From Salinispora vitiensis (GTDB lineage: Bacteria > Actinomycetota > Actinomycetes > Mycobacteriales > Micromonosporaceae), in the NCBI RefSeq assembly GCF_000378825.1, contig NZ_KB900388.1:4657901-4721900 (forward strand): a stretch of 64,000 bases of DNA. The letters run 5' to 3'. The notes beneath the pieces are model-generated. The model was given only the letters and a program-made list of their open reading frames with translations, made no database searches and was not told where the DNA came from. The translations under genes and the position numbers were made by a program. Each line of letters begins with the position of its first letter. Positions within the stretch are counted from its first letter, which is position 1. Shown in pieces: positions 8,908-17,375 of this stretch.

Positions 8908-11430
8908 ATGGTCGCGGCACACGAGACGACGCTGCGGGAGCTGCTGGAGGGCGCGAAGCAGTATCGGGTACCGCTGTACCAGCGGACGTACTCGTGGACG
9001 GAACCTCAGCTTGGCCGCCTGTGGGGAGACATCCGCAAGCTGGCCGACGAGCGGGTCGAGGATCCGGACCTGACGCACTTCATCGGCTCGCTGGTGCTCG
9101 CGCCCAGCCCGACTAACGGGCCGGCGGGTGTCTCCGAGTTTCTGGTCGTAGACGGCCAGCAGCGGCTTACCACCCTGTCCATCCTGCTCTGCGCCCTTCG
9201 GGACCACCGGGCCCAGCACGAGGACCCGGGCCACCGGGACCGGATCGACCAGGAATACCTGATCAACAAATGGAAGCCCACACACCGGTTGAAGGTTGTC
9301 CCCACCCAGGCCGATCGACCCGCGTACGAGGCGTGTCTGGACGCCACTCCGCAGGCGGGCGGATCTGACCGCGTCGGTGCGGCGTACCGGTTCTTCGTGG
9401 CCCAACTCGCCGCCGTGGACGACCCGGAAGTCCCGTTGGACATCCAGCGTCTCGAGGATGCGGTCATCTCGGGGATGGCACTGGTCTCGGTCGTCGCCCA
9501 GGCCGGCGACAACGTCTACCGGATCTTTGAGTCGCTGAACAACACCGGTCTCAAGCTCACCCAGGCCGACCTGCTGCGCAACTACCTCTTCATGCGGCTG
9601 CCGAACCGTGGTGAGGAGGTCTACCGCTCGCTGTGGTTCCCGCTTCAGCAGCAGCTGGACTCCGGGGAGCTTGAGCAGTTGTTCTGGCTCGACCTGGTGC
9701 ATCGAGATCCCGGGGTCAAGCAGACCGACACCTACACCGGCCAGCAGAAGCGGCTGAACGGCCTGCACACCGAGGCGGAGATCGAGGCCGAGGTGCGTCG
9801 GTTCTGCCGGCTCGGTGCCCTCCTGCGGATCATCCTGCACCCCGAAGAGGAAGACGATCCGGAGGTACGGCGGCGGCTGGCCCGGCTCAACGCGTGGGAC
9901 ACGACCACCGTGTACCCGCTGCTGTTGCACCTGTTGGACAGCCGCGAGCAGGGGACGGCAACCTCTGAGCAGGTCGCGTCGGCGATGCGGTACGTGGAGA
10001 GCTTCTTCGTCCGGCGTCTGCTGATCGGCCGGGCGACCGCGAACATCAACCGGATCCTGCTGCGCGTCGTGACTGATATGCGTACGGACCTGCCGGTTGA
10101 CGAGGCGCTGCGGGCGTACCTGTCGGTCGGCCGGAAGTACTACGCCACCGATGCCAGCGTTCGGGAGGCGGTGCGGTCCATCCCGTTCTATCTCAACGGC
10201 CGCGCCAGCCAGCGCAAGCTCGTGCTTCGGTGGCTGGAGGAGTCGTACGCCAGCAAGGAGCCGGTGGCGCCGGACCTGCTGACCATTGAACACGTCATGC
10301 CGCAGAGCCCCACCACAGAGTGGCGACGGACGCTGAGCGAGGATCTGCAGGGCGAGGAGACCTTCGCCGAGGTGCACGAGGCTCTGGTCCACACGCTGGG
10401 GAACCTCACCCTCACCGGCTACAACGCCGAGCTGAGCAACAGCTCCTTCCTGGTCAAGCGGGCACAGCTGGGCAAGAGTGGGATCTCGCTCAACGGGGAG
10501 ATCGCCGCGCAGAAGCGCTGGGGTCGCCCCGAGATCTACGCCCGCGCCGACGCCCTCGCCGAGCGGATCATCGCCCACTGGCCGGGGCCCACCGCGGAGG
10601 CGGGCAACCGCTCCGAGGTGCCCTGGGATGTCATGAACAAGGCGCTCGCCGCGCTGCCCGCCGGCTCCTGGACGGCGTACGGCGATGTCGCCGCGCTGAT
10701 CGGCAGCCATCCCGTGCCGGTCGGGACCCGACTGGCCAACCATCCGGCTCCGAACGCGCACCGGGTGCTTCAGGCGGAAGGCACGGTGTCGCCCAACTTC
10801 CGATGGTTAGACCCCGTCCGGACGGACAACCCGTGCGACCTGCTGCACGCCGAGGGTATCGAGTTTGACAAGTACGGGCGGGCCAGCCAGGCGCAGCGCT
10901 TCGGTGTCGAGGAGCTGGCCCAGCTCGCCGGTCTGCCACAGCAGGATGTGTCGCGGAAGTTTCTCCGTCCCCGGTCCCGCCGTAGGGACGAGCTCGATGA
11001 CCGGTTCGTCGAGCAACTGACCGACCTGCAGGATGCGCGGGTTGTGGCCGGAACGCTGGGGGTCATCGAGGGCTGGGTCAAGCTGGGTGGCAGGGCGCTC
11101 TACGGCTCGGGCGGCGAGACCTCGTGTTTCCTCATGGCCCGCGGAAAGGACCACGAACTGGGCAACATCTGGCCCGCGGCGATCTACCCGAGTGGGAAGT
11201 TCGAGGTCGTGTATCAGTACATGAGCACGAGGACACCCTTCGACGACCTCGCGCTTCGCGAGGCGTTCCGCCAGCGGTTGAACGAGCTGCCGGGGGTCAG
11301 GATCGCCGCCGCGAAGCTCGCCCTTCGCCCCGGCTTTCCCCTGGAGGTCCTCGCGGACGCCAAGGCTCGCGAGGCGTTGATCGCGCATCTTGACTGGTTC
11401 TATCGGCTCGCGGTGCAACCCGGAGTCTGA
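8908..11430 (+). CDS. GmrSD-type (DUF262-DUF1524) putative type IV restriction protein fused to an alkyltransferase-like domain
   Basis: The 840-residue protein has at least three parts. Residues about 8-230 are DUF262: VPLYQRTYSW (21-30), the nucleotide-site motif DGQQR (82-86) and FESLNNTGLKLTQADLLRNYL. Residues about 430-560 are DUF1524, an HNH-like nuclease, with EHVMPQ (461-466) and LGNLTL (497-502). Residues about 570-660 resemble MGMT/alkyltransferase-like proteins, with WTAYGDVAALIG and VGTRLANHPAPNAHRVL; the usual Cys (PCHRV) or Trp (PWHRV) is Ala617. Residues about 700-840 are an unassigned domain. GmrSD proteins cut modified phage DNA; the ATL part could recognise altered guanine, which is inference. 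It stands alone, with a good RBS. Confidence 0.85.
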   Translation: MVAAHETTLRELLEGAKQYRVPLYQRTYSWTEPQLGRLWGDIRKLADERVEDPDLTHFIGSLVLAPSPTNGPAGVSEFLVVDGQQRLTTLSILLCALRDHRAQHEDPGHRDRIDQEYLINKWKPTHRLKVVPTQADRPAYEACLDATPQAGGSDRVGAAYRFFVAQLAAVDDPEVPLDIQRLEDAVISGMALVSVVAQAGDNVYRIFESLNNTGLKLTQADLLRNYLFMRLPNRGEEVYRSLWFPLQQQLDSGELEQLFWLDLVHRDPGVKQTDTYTGQQKRLNGLHTEAEIEAEVRRFCRLGALLRIILHPEEEDDPEVRRRLARLNAWDTTTVYPLLLHLLDSREQGTATSEQVASAMRYVESFFVRRLLIGRATANINRILLRVVTDMRTDLPVDEALRAYLSVGRKYYATDASVREAVRSIPFYLNGRASQRKLVLRWLEESYASKEPVAPDLLTIEHVMPQSPTTEWRRTLSEDLQGEETFAEVHEALVHTLGNLTLTGYNAELSNSSFLVKRAQLGKSGISLNGEIAAQKRWGRPEIYARADALAERIIAHWPGPTAEAGNRSEVPWDVMNKALAALPAGSWTAYGDVAALIGSHPVPVGTRLANHPAPNAHRVLQAEGTVSPNFRWLDPVRTDNPCDLLHAEGIEFDKYGRASQAQRFGVEELAQLAGLPQQDVSRKFLRPRSRRRDELDDRFVEQLTDLQDARVVAGTLGVIEGWVKLGGRALYGSGGETSCFLMARGKDHELGNIWPAAIYPSGKFEVVYQYMSTRTPFDDLALREAFRQRLNELPGVRIAAAKLALRPGFPLEVLADAKAREALIAHLDWFYRLAVQPGV

Positions 11431-11474
11431 CCCGCCCGACAGGGTGTCGCTCGATTCGGTTCGGAGGACCGGAA

Positions 11475-11990
11475 CCGGGCACGTACGGCCTGGGGCACCT
11501 GCCAGGCGGGGGTCAGTAGCCGCAGCTCCACCGCGCCGGGCAGTGGCGGGCCAACGTGTCGACCCAGCCGGTCGATCTGTGTGGTCAGGGTCGGGTCGGG
11601 CTTCGGCGTGGCCAGCAGGAGGGTGTGGCGGTCGGTGGCGAGTTGGTCGTGCAGGCGGTCCCCACCGTGCAGACCGCATATGCGGCCGGTCGCCGCAGCG
11701 GTGCCGCGCCGAGGTGGGTGAGCGGACGACCTGTCGTCCGATCCGTTCGGCCTGGTAGCTGTCGAGTAGCGCGGTCGATGCCCAGCCGGCGATCACCGCG
11801 GCGCGCCGACCGGGACGTCCACATCGACGCGGACGCCGCGGCGCAGGTTCGACCGCTGGCGTGGCGTCGTGTCGCCGAGAATCCCCCTCCATCCGAGAGG
11901 TTCGCCAGCCTCGCCCAAGCCACTGCGGAGCGTACTGCGGTGTGGCCTTGGTCTGAATGCCGCACCTGAGCAAAGGCTCTTAAAGGACGT
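11475..11990 (-). pseudogene. Decayed FAD-dependent aromatic monooxygenase remnant
   Basis: Pieces of a flavin monooxygenase of the PheA/TfdB/MhpA kind can be read on the minus strand in different frames. AVIAGWASTALLDSYQAERIG matches the conserved GWA-x(3)-LLDSY-x-AER region. About 45 residues later, in another frame, LHGGDRLHDQLATDRHTLLLA matches the thioredoxin-like C-terminal part. The upstream NAD/FAD-binding half is not found, so the gene is truncated and frameshifted. It lies in a low-information zone between the restriction-like gene and the acyl-CoA ligase, consistent with past insertion or deletion. Confidence 0.5.
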
Positions 11991-12669
11991 CGAACTCGCG
12001 CTTCCCAGATTCCGTTCATTGTGCTGGCGGTCCTGGCCGCCTGGCGGCGATTTATCCACGACCTGTACGCCACCGGAACGGGCTGCTTCAAGCTTCGGAG
12101 TGGTTCCGGGAGGTCGTCGCTCGCAAGCCGAAGGCGCAGAACGCGCACGCCCGATGGGTCGCGGCCATCATCGTGCAGCTCATCGACTGCTCGCTGGTGC
12201 CGTCGCCGGCGAGCAGTGCTGCAGTGGTGATGACCTGTGGCCGGTCGAGTGCACCTCGCCGGCGGGGCGTCGCCGACGGCGGGTTTGGCTTGGCGGTGGC
12301 GGGCGCTTGATGAGTTGTCCCTGGTGAGGATGGTCTTGCCCTAGCGGGCTCCGGGGTGGGAGTGGGTGGCCGCACCGGAAGGGCCGGCCGAGGTGACCTA
12401 CCGGTGTGCGGACTGGCCTGGTGGGCGGAGAGTGGCACCGAACAGACCTTCCCGTTAGCCAAGAATTCGGTTAACGTGAATGCGCGGTTGGTGGGGCGCA
12501 GCAGATCGTTCCCGCCGGCTGTTTGTGGTCTTCCCAGTAAAGCCGGGCTGTCTGCGTTGAGTCCGGTAACGCGCCACTGTCGGAGCTCTGAAATCTCTCA
12601 ACAGGCTGGGCGGCCGGTTCCCCTGATAACAGCAGCGGCGACCGCCGCCACTGAATATTGGAGGATCGG
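11991..12669. other. Degenerate intergenic region, no intact gene
   Basis: About 680 bases with only short, mutually overlapping open frames. A plus-strand fragment near 12090-12190 (ASEWFREVVARKPKAQNAHA) has gene-like composition but no start, partner motif or recognisable family. The part next to 12670 should hold the acyl-CoA ligase promoter. Confidence 0.4.
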
Positions 12670-14463
12670 GTGCGGGAGTCGACATCGCCGCCGCTATACG
12701 TGGTGCCGGAGAAGGGCGGGGTCGCTGACCTCGCCGCGGGCAACGCCGTCGAGGAGCCGGATGCACCGGTGTTCCACCGCAAGGTTGGGGACCGTTGGGA
12801 GCCGGTCAGCGCCGCGACATTCTTCACCGAGGTCACCGATCTGGCCCGTGGGTTAATCGCCAAGGGGGTCGAGCACGGGGACCGGGTCGGCCTGCTCTCC
12901 AGTAATCGGTACGAGTGGTCGCTCATGGACTTCGCTCTCTGGACGATCGGTGCGGCGCCCGTCCCGATCTACCTGACCTCCTCGCCTGAGCAGATCGAAT
13001 GGATTCTCGGCGACTCGGGCTCGGTGGCGGTCGTGGTGGAGAACGCGACGCACGAGGAGGTGGTCCAGGGATTGCGGGGGAAGCTACCCGCCCTGCAGCA
13101 TGTCTGGCAGCTCGACGCCGGTGCCGTGGAGGAACTCCGGGGCGCGGGTGCCGCGGTCGAGCCGGCTGTGGTGGAGGAGCGTCGGAAGGCCGTACACCCG
13201 GGGGACACCGCCACAATCATCTACACCTCGGGCACCACCGGGATGCCCAAGGGTTGCACCCTCAGCCACGCCAACCTGCTCGCCGGCTCCGGCAACTCGG
13301 TCGCCCTGCTCCGCACCATGTTCGGGCCGGTGGGCGACCTTCCCGCCTCGACTCTGCTCTTCCTGCCCCTTGCCCACGTCTTCGGCCGGATGGTGCAGGT
13401 CGGTGCCGCGGTGGCGCGGACGCCGCTGGCGCACTGCTCCGATGTGAAGCAGGTTCCCGTGGAACTGGCCAACTACAAGCCGACCTTCCTGCTCTCGGTC
13501 CCGTACGTGTTGGAGAAGGCGTACAACAGCGCCCGACGCAAGGCGTACGAGGGTGGCAAGGGCAAAATCTTCGACCGTGCGGCAGCGACGGCGATCGCCT
13601 ACTCGGAAGCACAGCAACCCGGTCTGGGGCTGCGCCTCCGTCATGCGCTCTTCGATCGGCTGGTCTACAGCAAGTTCCGTGCCGCGCTGGGCGGAAACCT
13701 GCGCTACGTCATCTCCGGGGGCGCGGCGCTGGGGGAGCGCCTCACGCACTTTTACCGGGGCTGCGGCATCACCGTGTTCGAGGGCTATGGGCTCACCGAA
13801 ACCAGCGCGGCGGTCACGGTCAACTCGCTGGAGTCCTTCCGGCCGGGGACGGTGGGCCGGGTCCTGCCGAGCGTGCAGATGCGCATCGGCGAGGATGGTG
13901 AGGTGCAGTGCACCGGCGACCCGGTGTTCGCGGGCTACTGGAACAACGAGGCGGCCAACGCCGAGGCCTTTACCGAGGATGGCTGGTTCCGCACCGGCGA
14001 CATCGGAGAGTTCGACGACCACGGTCACCTGCGGATCACGGGTCGGAAGAAGGAGATCCTGGTAACCAGCGGGGGCAAGAACGTATCCCCCGTCTTGATC
14101 GAGGATCGCATCGCCTCCTCCCCGCTGGTCGCCCAGGCGCTCGTGGTGGGGGATGGGCAGAAGTACATCGCCGCGCTCATCACCATCGACTCGGAGTACC
14201 TGGAGCACTGGAAGGCCAGCGCGGGAAAGCCGGCCGAGGCCACCTCCGCCGAGCTGGCCAATGATCCCGACCTCCTGCAGGAGCTGCAGCGCGCCGTGGA
14301 CGCGGGCAACGCGGCGGTGTCCACGGCCGAGGCGGTACGTCGTTTCCGCGTGCTCCCCAGCGAGTTCACCGTGGAGTCCGGCCACCTGACGCCCTCGCTG
14401 AAGATGCGTCGCAAGGTAATCATGACTGACTTCGCCGACGAGGTGGCCGAGCTGTACGACTGA
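12670..14463 (+). CDS. Long-chain fatty-acid--CoA ligase (AMP-forming)
   Basis: The 597-residue enzyme belongs to the ANL (AMP-binding) superfamily. It has the P-loop TIIYTSGTTGMPKGC (about residues 180-195), YGLTETSAAVT, the adenylate-binding GWFRTGDIGEFDDHGHLRITGRKKE, and the following TSGGKNVSPVLIE. These match FadD15-like long-chain acyl-CoA synthetases, which activate fatty acids with ATP and CoA for lipid synthesis or beta-oxidation. An in-frame TTG at 12658 overlaps the ribosome site; GTG at 12670, four bases after GGAGGA, is the better start. A strong hairpin follows the stop. Confidence 0.9.
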   Translation: MRESTSPPLYVVPEKGGVADLAAGNAVEEPDAPVFHRKVGDRWEPVSAATFFTEVTDLARGLIAKGVEHGDRVGLLSSNRYEWSLMDFALWTIGAAPVPIYLTSSPEQIEWILGDSGSVAVVVENATHEEVVQGLRGKLPALQHVWQLDAGAVEELRGAGAAVEPAVVEERRKAVHPGDTATIIYTSGTTGMPKGCTLSHANLLAGSGNSVALLRTMFGPVGDLPASTLLFLPLAHVFGRMVQVGAAVARTPLAHCSDVKQVPVELANYKPTFLLSVPYVLEKAYNSARRKAYEGGKGKIFDRAAATAIAYSEAQQPGLGLRLRHALFDRLVYSKFRAALGGNLRYVISGGAALGERLTHFYRGCGITVFEGYGLTETSAAVTVNSLESFRPGTVGRVLPSVQMRIGEDGEVQCTGDPVFAGYWNNEAANAEAFTEDGWFRTGDIGEFDDHGHLRITGRKKEILVTSGGKNVSPVLIEDRIASSPLVAQALVVGDGQKYIAALITIDSEYLEHWKASAGKPAEATSAELANDPDLLQELQRAVDAGNAAVSTAEAVRRFRVLPSEFTVESGHLTPSLKMRRKVIMTDFADEVAELYD

Positions 14464-14482
14464 CCCACCCCCTGGCCGTACC

Positions 14483-14523
14483 GGAAGGCCCTGCGCGTGC
14501 CACGTCACGTGTCAGGGCCTTCC
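14483..14523 (+). terminator. Rho-independent-like terminator after the acyl-CoA ligase
   Basis: GGAAGGCCCTG pairs perfectly with CAGGGCCTTCC (11 bp) across a 19-base loop, 20 bases after the ligase stop. There is no T-tract, as is usual in high-GC actinomycetes. Confidence 0.65.
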
Positions 14524-14643
14524 GGCGTTCGTGCTCCCGGTAGCGAGCCTCGGGCTGCGTCACGATCCACCTCGGCGCCGGGAGTGAGGGGTGGGCAACC
14601 GGCGTCCGGTGACCCATTAGTAGACACCGCATAGTACCGGCTG

Positions 14644-14649
14644 TATTAT
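14644..14649 (+). promoter_or_regulatory. -10 box of a leaderless PadR promoter
   Basis: TATTAT is close to the consensus and ends seven bases before the ATG at 14657, so the transcript probably begins at or near the start codon. The segment around it (TAGTAGACACCGCATAGTAC upstream) is AT-rich for this genome and could hold the autoregulatory operator. Confidence 0.45.
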
Positions 14650-14656
14650 GTGGTGC

Positions 14657-15055
14657 ATGATAGCGGCAGATCGATCGGATGATGTGGCCGAGCGGCAGGC
14701 CCAGCTACTGCGTGGCTGCCTGGACATGTGCCTGCTCGCGCTGCTTGCGGCCGAGCCGGCCCACGGCTACGAACTCGTCCGCCGGCTGGACACCGCCGGA
14801 TTCGGAACGGTCAGCTACGGCACCGTCTACCCATTGATCACTCGCCTGCACCGCTTGGGTCTTGTCGCCAACGCGCTGCAGCCCAGTTCCAGTGGGCCAC
14901 CCCGCAAGGTCTATCGCCTCACCGACACCGGCCGCGATCGGCTGCAGGTCTGGCGCGAGCAGTGGGCTCACTTCGCCGACGTGGTGAACACGACCCTCGC
15001 CATCCGTTCACCGGAACCAGGAGATGACCATGAGCACGTTGACCCCAGCCGTTGA
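14657..15055 (+). CDS. PadR-family transcriptional regulator
   Basis: The 132-residue protein shows the PadR winged-helix pattern: LLRGCLDMCLLALLAAEPAHGYELVRRLD, then the recognition region SYGTVYPLITRLHRLGLV, and the wing PPRKVYRLTDTGRDRL. PadR proteins are usually dimeric repressors of adjacent membrane-protein or efflux genes. The ATG at 14657 suits the leaderless promoter; an earlier in-frame ATG at 14648 overlaps the -10 box. The 3' end overlaps the next gene by about 26 bases, so the two are co-transcribed and likely coupled. Confidence 0.9.
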   Translation: MIAADRSDDVAERQAQLLRGCLDMCLLALLAAEPAHGYELVRRLDTAGFGTVSYGTVYPLITRLHRLGLVANALQPSSSGPPRKVYRLTDTGRDRLQVWREQWAHFADVVNTTLAIRSPEPGDDHEHVDPSR

Positions 15056-15746
15056 CGGCCTCCTCGCCACCGCCGACCGAGAGTGGCGCACTCTCGGGAT
15101 CAACCGTCGCGACCGGGTGACGCTCGCGGCCGACCTGCGGGGCGAGCTCGAGGCGGCCGCCGCCGACGGGTTCGATCCGGCGGAGTTACTCGGCTCTGAC
15201 CCGGCCGGATTCGCCCACCGGATCGCCGAGGAAGCCGGCGTGGAGCGGACCCCGCCCCGGTACGGCCAGATCCTCGGCGCGGCGACTGTGGGCGGGGTGG
15301 TCTCCTTCGTCCTGGGCTGGGCCCTTGTTCTCGGCCTGCACGATGTGTTCACGACGGCATTCGATCTGTCGCCCGAGGCGCGCGAACGCATGCCAGTCTG
15401 GCTCGGTCCCGCCGCTTTGTATGGCCTCGTCGTAGCGGCCGCGGTGGCCGGGGCTATCCTCGCCGTGCGGGTTGCCCAGCGCGACGTGCCCCGGGTCCAA
15501 CACACCGCGGCGCGGATGGCCCTACTCCTGCCGCCGGCGCTCGTGGTGTCCAGCGCAGCCGCGTCTGCGGTCGGCTGGGTGCTCGGCTATTCGTTCAACC
15601 CGCTCGTGATCGGGGTCGAGGTGGCGATCGTCCTGGCGGGCTTTCTCGCCGCAACGACGCTGGCTCGATACTGGACCGTGACTGCCCCGGGTAACCCAGC
15701 CACCGAACTCGCTCCCGCTCTGCGGGAGCCGAGCGCGGCGGGGTAG
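15030..15746 (+). CDS. PadR-coupled membrane protein
   Basis: The 238-residue protein has a soluble N-terminal region (about 1-75), with a stretch on substrate-length helices (LAADLRGELEAAAADGFDPAELL) typical of the domains that accompany PadR regulators. Four to five hydrophobic segments follow, at about 85-110, 130-150, 165-190 and 195-215. Function is unknown; it is likely the direct target of the overlapping PadR repressor and may act in envelope stress or transport. ATG 15030 is chosen because AGGAG is six bases upstream; ATG 15024 touches that site. Confidence 0.7.
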   Translation: MSTLTPAVDGLLATADREWRTLGINRRDRVTLAADLRGELEAAAADGFDPAELLGSDPAGFAHRIAEEAGVERTPPRYGQILGAATVGGVVSFVLGWALVLGLHDVFTTAFDLSPEARERMPVWLGPAALYGLVVAAAVAGAILAVRVAQRDVPRVQHTAARMALLLPPALVVSSAAASAVGWVLGYSFNPLVIGVEVAIVLAGFLAATTLARYWTVTAPGNPATELAPALREPSAAG

Positions 15747-15820
15747 CCGGCGGGCCACGGGGCGGTACGAGCGGGCGGGGCGGCGGGCGGCGGGACAGCG
15801 CCGGCAGAATTGTTGGTGTG

Positions 15821-17317
15821 ATGGCTGATCCGCGACCGCCGGCCCGGTACGGCTACCGCAGCCTCGGGGCCGAATCCGGCTTCCGGGTCCGGTTGGCGGG
15901 CGCCGCCGCCAGCAAGCTGCAAGCCGGCATGTTCTCCTTCGCGCTGCTCTACGCGGTTTCCGCCGGTCGCTCCTATGGTGTCGCCGCGCTGGTGGTCGCG
16001 GTCGCCGCGCTCGGCGGTATCGCGGCGCCCTTCCGTGGGCGGCTGCTCGACCGGTTCGGCGACAAGCGGGTCCTGTGGCCCATCCTGGCCGTGCATGTGG
16101 TCTCCGTGGCGGCATTGTTGGTCAACGAGGGTCTACATGGGCCGGTGCTGGCCACCTTTGGGCCGGCGCTCGTGGCGAACGTGTCGATGCCTCCGGTCGG
16201 GGTGCTGTCGCGGGTCATGTGGCGCCGGATGTCGCAGCCGGAGAATCTGCGGAGCGCGTTGGCGCTCGACGCGGTGCTCACGGACCTCGCCTTCGTCCTC
16301 GGACCCGCCCTGGTAGGTCTGCTGACCGAAACCGTGTCGCCGATGGTCGGGTTGGTGGTTTCCAGCGGCTCGAGTGCGCTGGCGACGGTCCTGCTCCTGC
16401 GGGCGCTGGCCGGCCGGGAACCAGCCCGGAGCGTCAACCGCGATCAGGTCGGGGGCCTCCGTCGGCAGCCGTTGGGGGGCACCGTTCGGGAGCCGGCCGC
16501 GGGCACCCTTCGGGAGTCGGCCGCGGGCACCCTTCGGGAGTCGGCCGCGGGGGGCGCCGGCCAGGAGCCGGAACGGGGCGCCGGCGGCGCGCGGCACTGG
16601 GTTGGGCCGCTTGTGCTGGCGCCCCTACGCTGGCTGCTGCTCGTCGCCTGTCTCTTCTCCGCAGCGTTGCACGCCGTGCAGATCGCACTCCCCGAGGTGG
16701 CTGGTCGGTCGGCTGGCGCGGCTCTGATCAGCACCCTGTCGGTGGGCAGCATCCTCGGTGGCCTGGCTGTTGGGGCGCTGCGTGGGCGGTGGGTACCGCG
16801 GCTGCCCGTCCTGCTTCTGGGGCTTGCCCTCGCGTGTGTGGCCCTGGTGGTGGTCGGTCGGCTGCCGCTGGGGCTGTTGGTGGCCGGGTGCCTCCTGGTC
16901 GGTCTCTTCATCGGGCCCACCTTCGTTTCCCTGTACAGCGGTGCGGGTGATCTGGCGCCGTCGGGTACCGAGGCGGAGACGCAGTCCTGGACTGGGGCCG
17001 CCATCCAGCTCGGCGCCGCCATTGGCGCTGCGGCCGCCGCCGCCGCTTTCGAGCGGTGGGCGCCGCTGGCCGCGGTCGGGGTGGCTGCTGTGCTGGCGTT
17101 GTCGGGGGCCGGGGCGGGCCTTCGGGTGACCCGCTCGCCGCGGCACCGCAGTCGGGCGGAGGGCACAAGCGGGAGTGCACCTACCTCAGAGCTGGGTGAG
17201 GCCGACCCCCGTCCGCTGGCCGAGGTGGGCAGGCTTTCCGCGGTGACCAACAACCTTGACGTACCACCGGGCGTTGATCCTGGCGGTAGAGGTGTTTCTG
17301 CCCGTATTGAGGGATAG
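15821..17317 (+). CDS. MFS transporter
   Basis: A 498-residue polytopic protein with about 12 hydrophobic segments. It contains the MFS motif region GRLLDRFGDKRVLWPIL and a second half beginning near residue 265. The central cytoplasmic loop (about 205-262) is long and contains a three-fold repeat, G-T-x-RE-(P/S)-A-A, encoded by a 24-bp tandem repeat. The substrate is unknown; this type resembles the exporters often found near regulators. The last 46 bases of the gene overlap the conserved element upstream of the RCC1 gene. The ATG follows a GTG by three bases; no strong RBS is visible. Confidence 0.8.
   Translation: MADPRPPARYGYRSLGAESGFRVRLAGAAASKLQAGMFSFALLYAVSAGRSYGVAALVVAVAALGGIAAPFRGRLLDRFGDKRVLWPILAVHVVSVAALLVNEGLHGPVLATFGPALVANVSMPPVGVLSRVMWRRMSQPENLRSALALDAVLTDLAFVLGPALVGLLTETVSPMVGLVVSSGSSALATVLLLRALAGREPARSVNRDQVGGLRRQPLGGTVREPAAGTLRESAAGTLRESAAGGAGQEPERGAGGARHWVGPLVLAPLRWLLLVACLFSAALHAVQIALPEVAGRSAGAALISTLSVGSILGGLAVGALRGRWVPRLPVLLLGLALACVALVVVGRLPLGLLVAGCLLVGLFIGPTFVSLYSGAGDLAPSGTEAETQSWTGAAIQLGAAIGAAAAAAAFERWAPLAAVGVAAVLALSGAGAGLRVTRSPRHRSRAEGTSGSAPTSELGEADPRPLAEVGRLSAVTNNLDVPPGVDPGGRGVSARIEG
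16477..16548 (+). repeat. Three tandem 24-bp repeats inside the MFS gene
   Basis: Three in-frame copies of a 24-base unit lie end to end (16477, 16501 and 16525). Copies two and three are identical; copy one differs at two bases. They encode G-T-(L/V)-RE-(S/P)-AA in the central loop. Copy number could vary without breaking the frame. Confidence 0.85.
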
Positions 17318-17328
17318 CGAACTATTAG
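17271..17328 (+). promoter_or_regulatory. Conserved upstream element of RCC1 gene 1
   Basis: GCGTTGATCCTGGCGGTAGA plus one more G (17271-17291) is identical to the element upstream of RCC1 gene 3, at almost the same distance from the ATG (84 versus 85 bases). GTTTCTGCCC follows, then TATTAGTAG (17323-17331). All three RCC1 genes share TATTAG followed closely by TGTC. This is likely a promoter or operator; the bound factor is unknown. Confidence 0.6.
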
Positions 17329-17375
17329 TAGCAGTTGTCCTTCTTGCGGTACTTCATTGCGCGGAGGCGTACGCG

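Noticed and set aside
7589-9073. Long plus-strand open frame of 494 codons opposite the ABC exporter
   Set aside because: It is antisense to strong Walker and signature motifs and reads as low-complexity His/Gln/Gly/Arg sequence. The high GC content creates such shadow frames.
8752-10761. 669-codon minus-strand frame opposite the DUF262 gene
   Set aside because: It has no recognisable domain and runs antisense to conserved DGQQR and EHVMPQ motifs.
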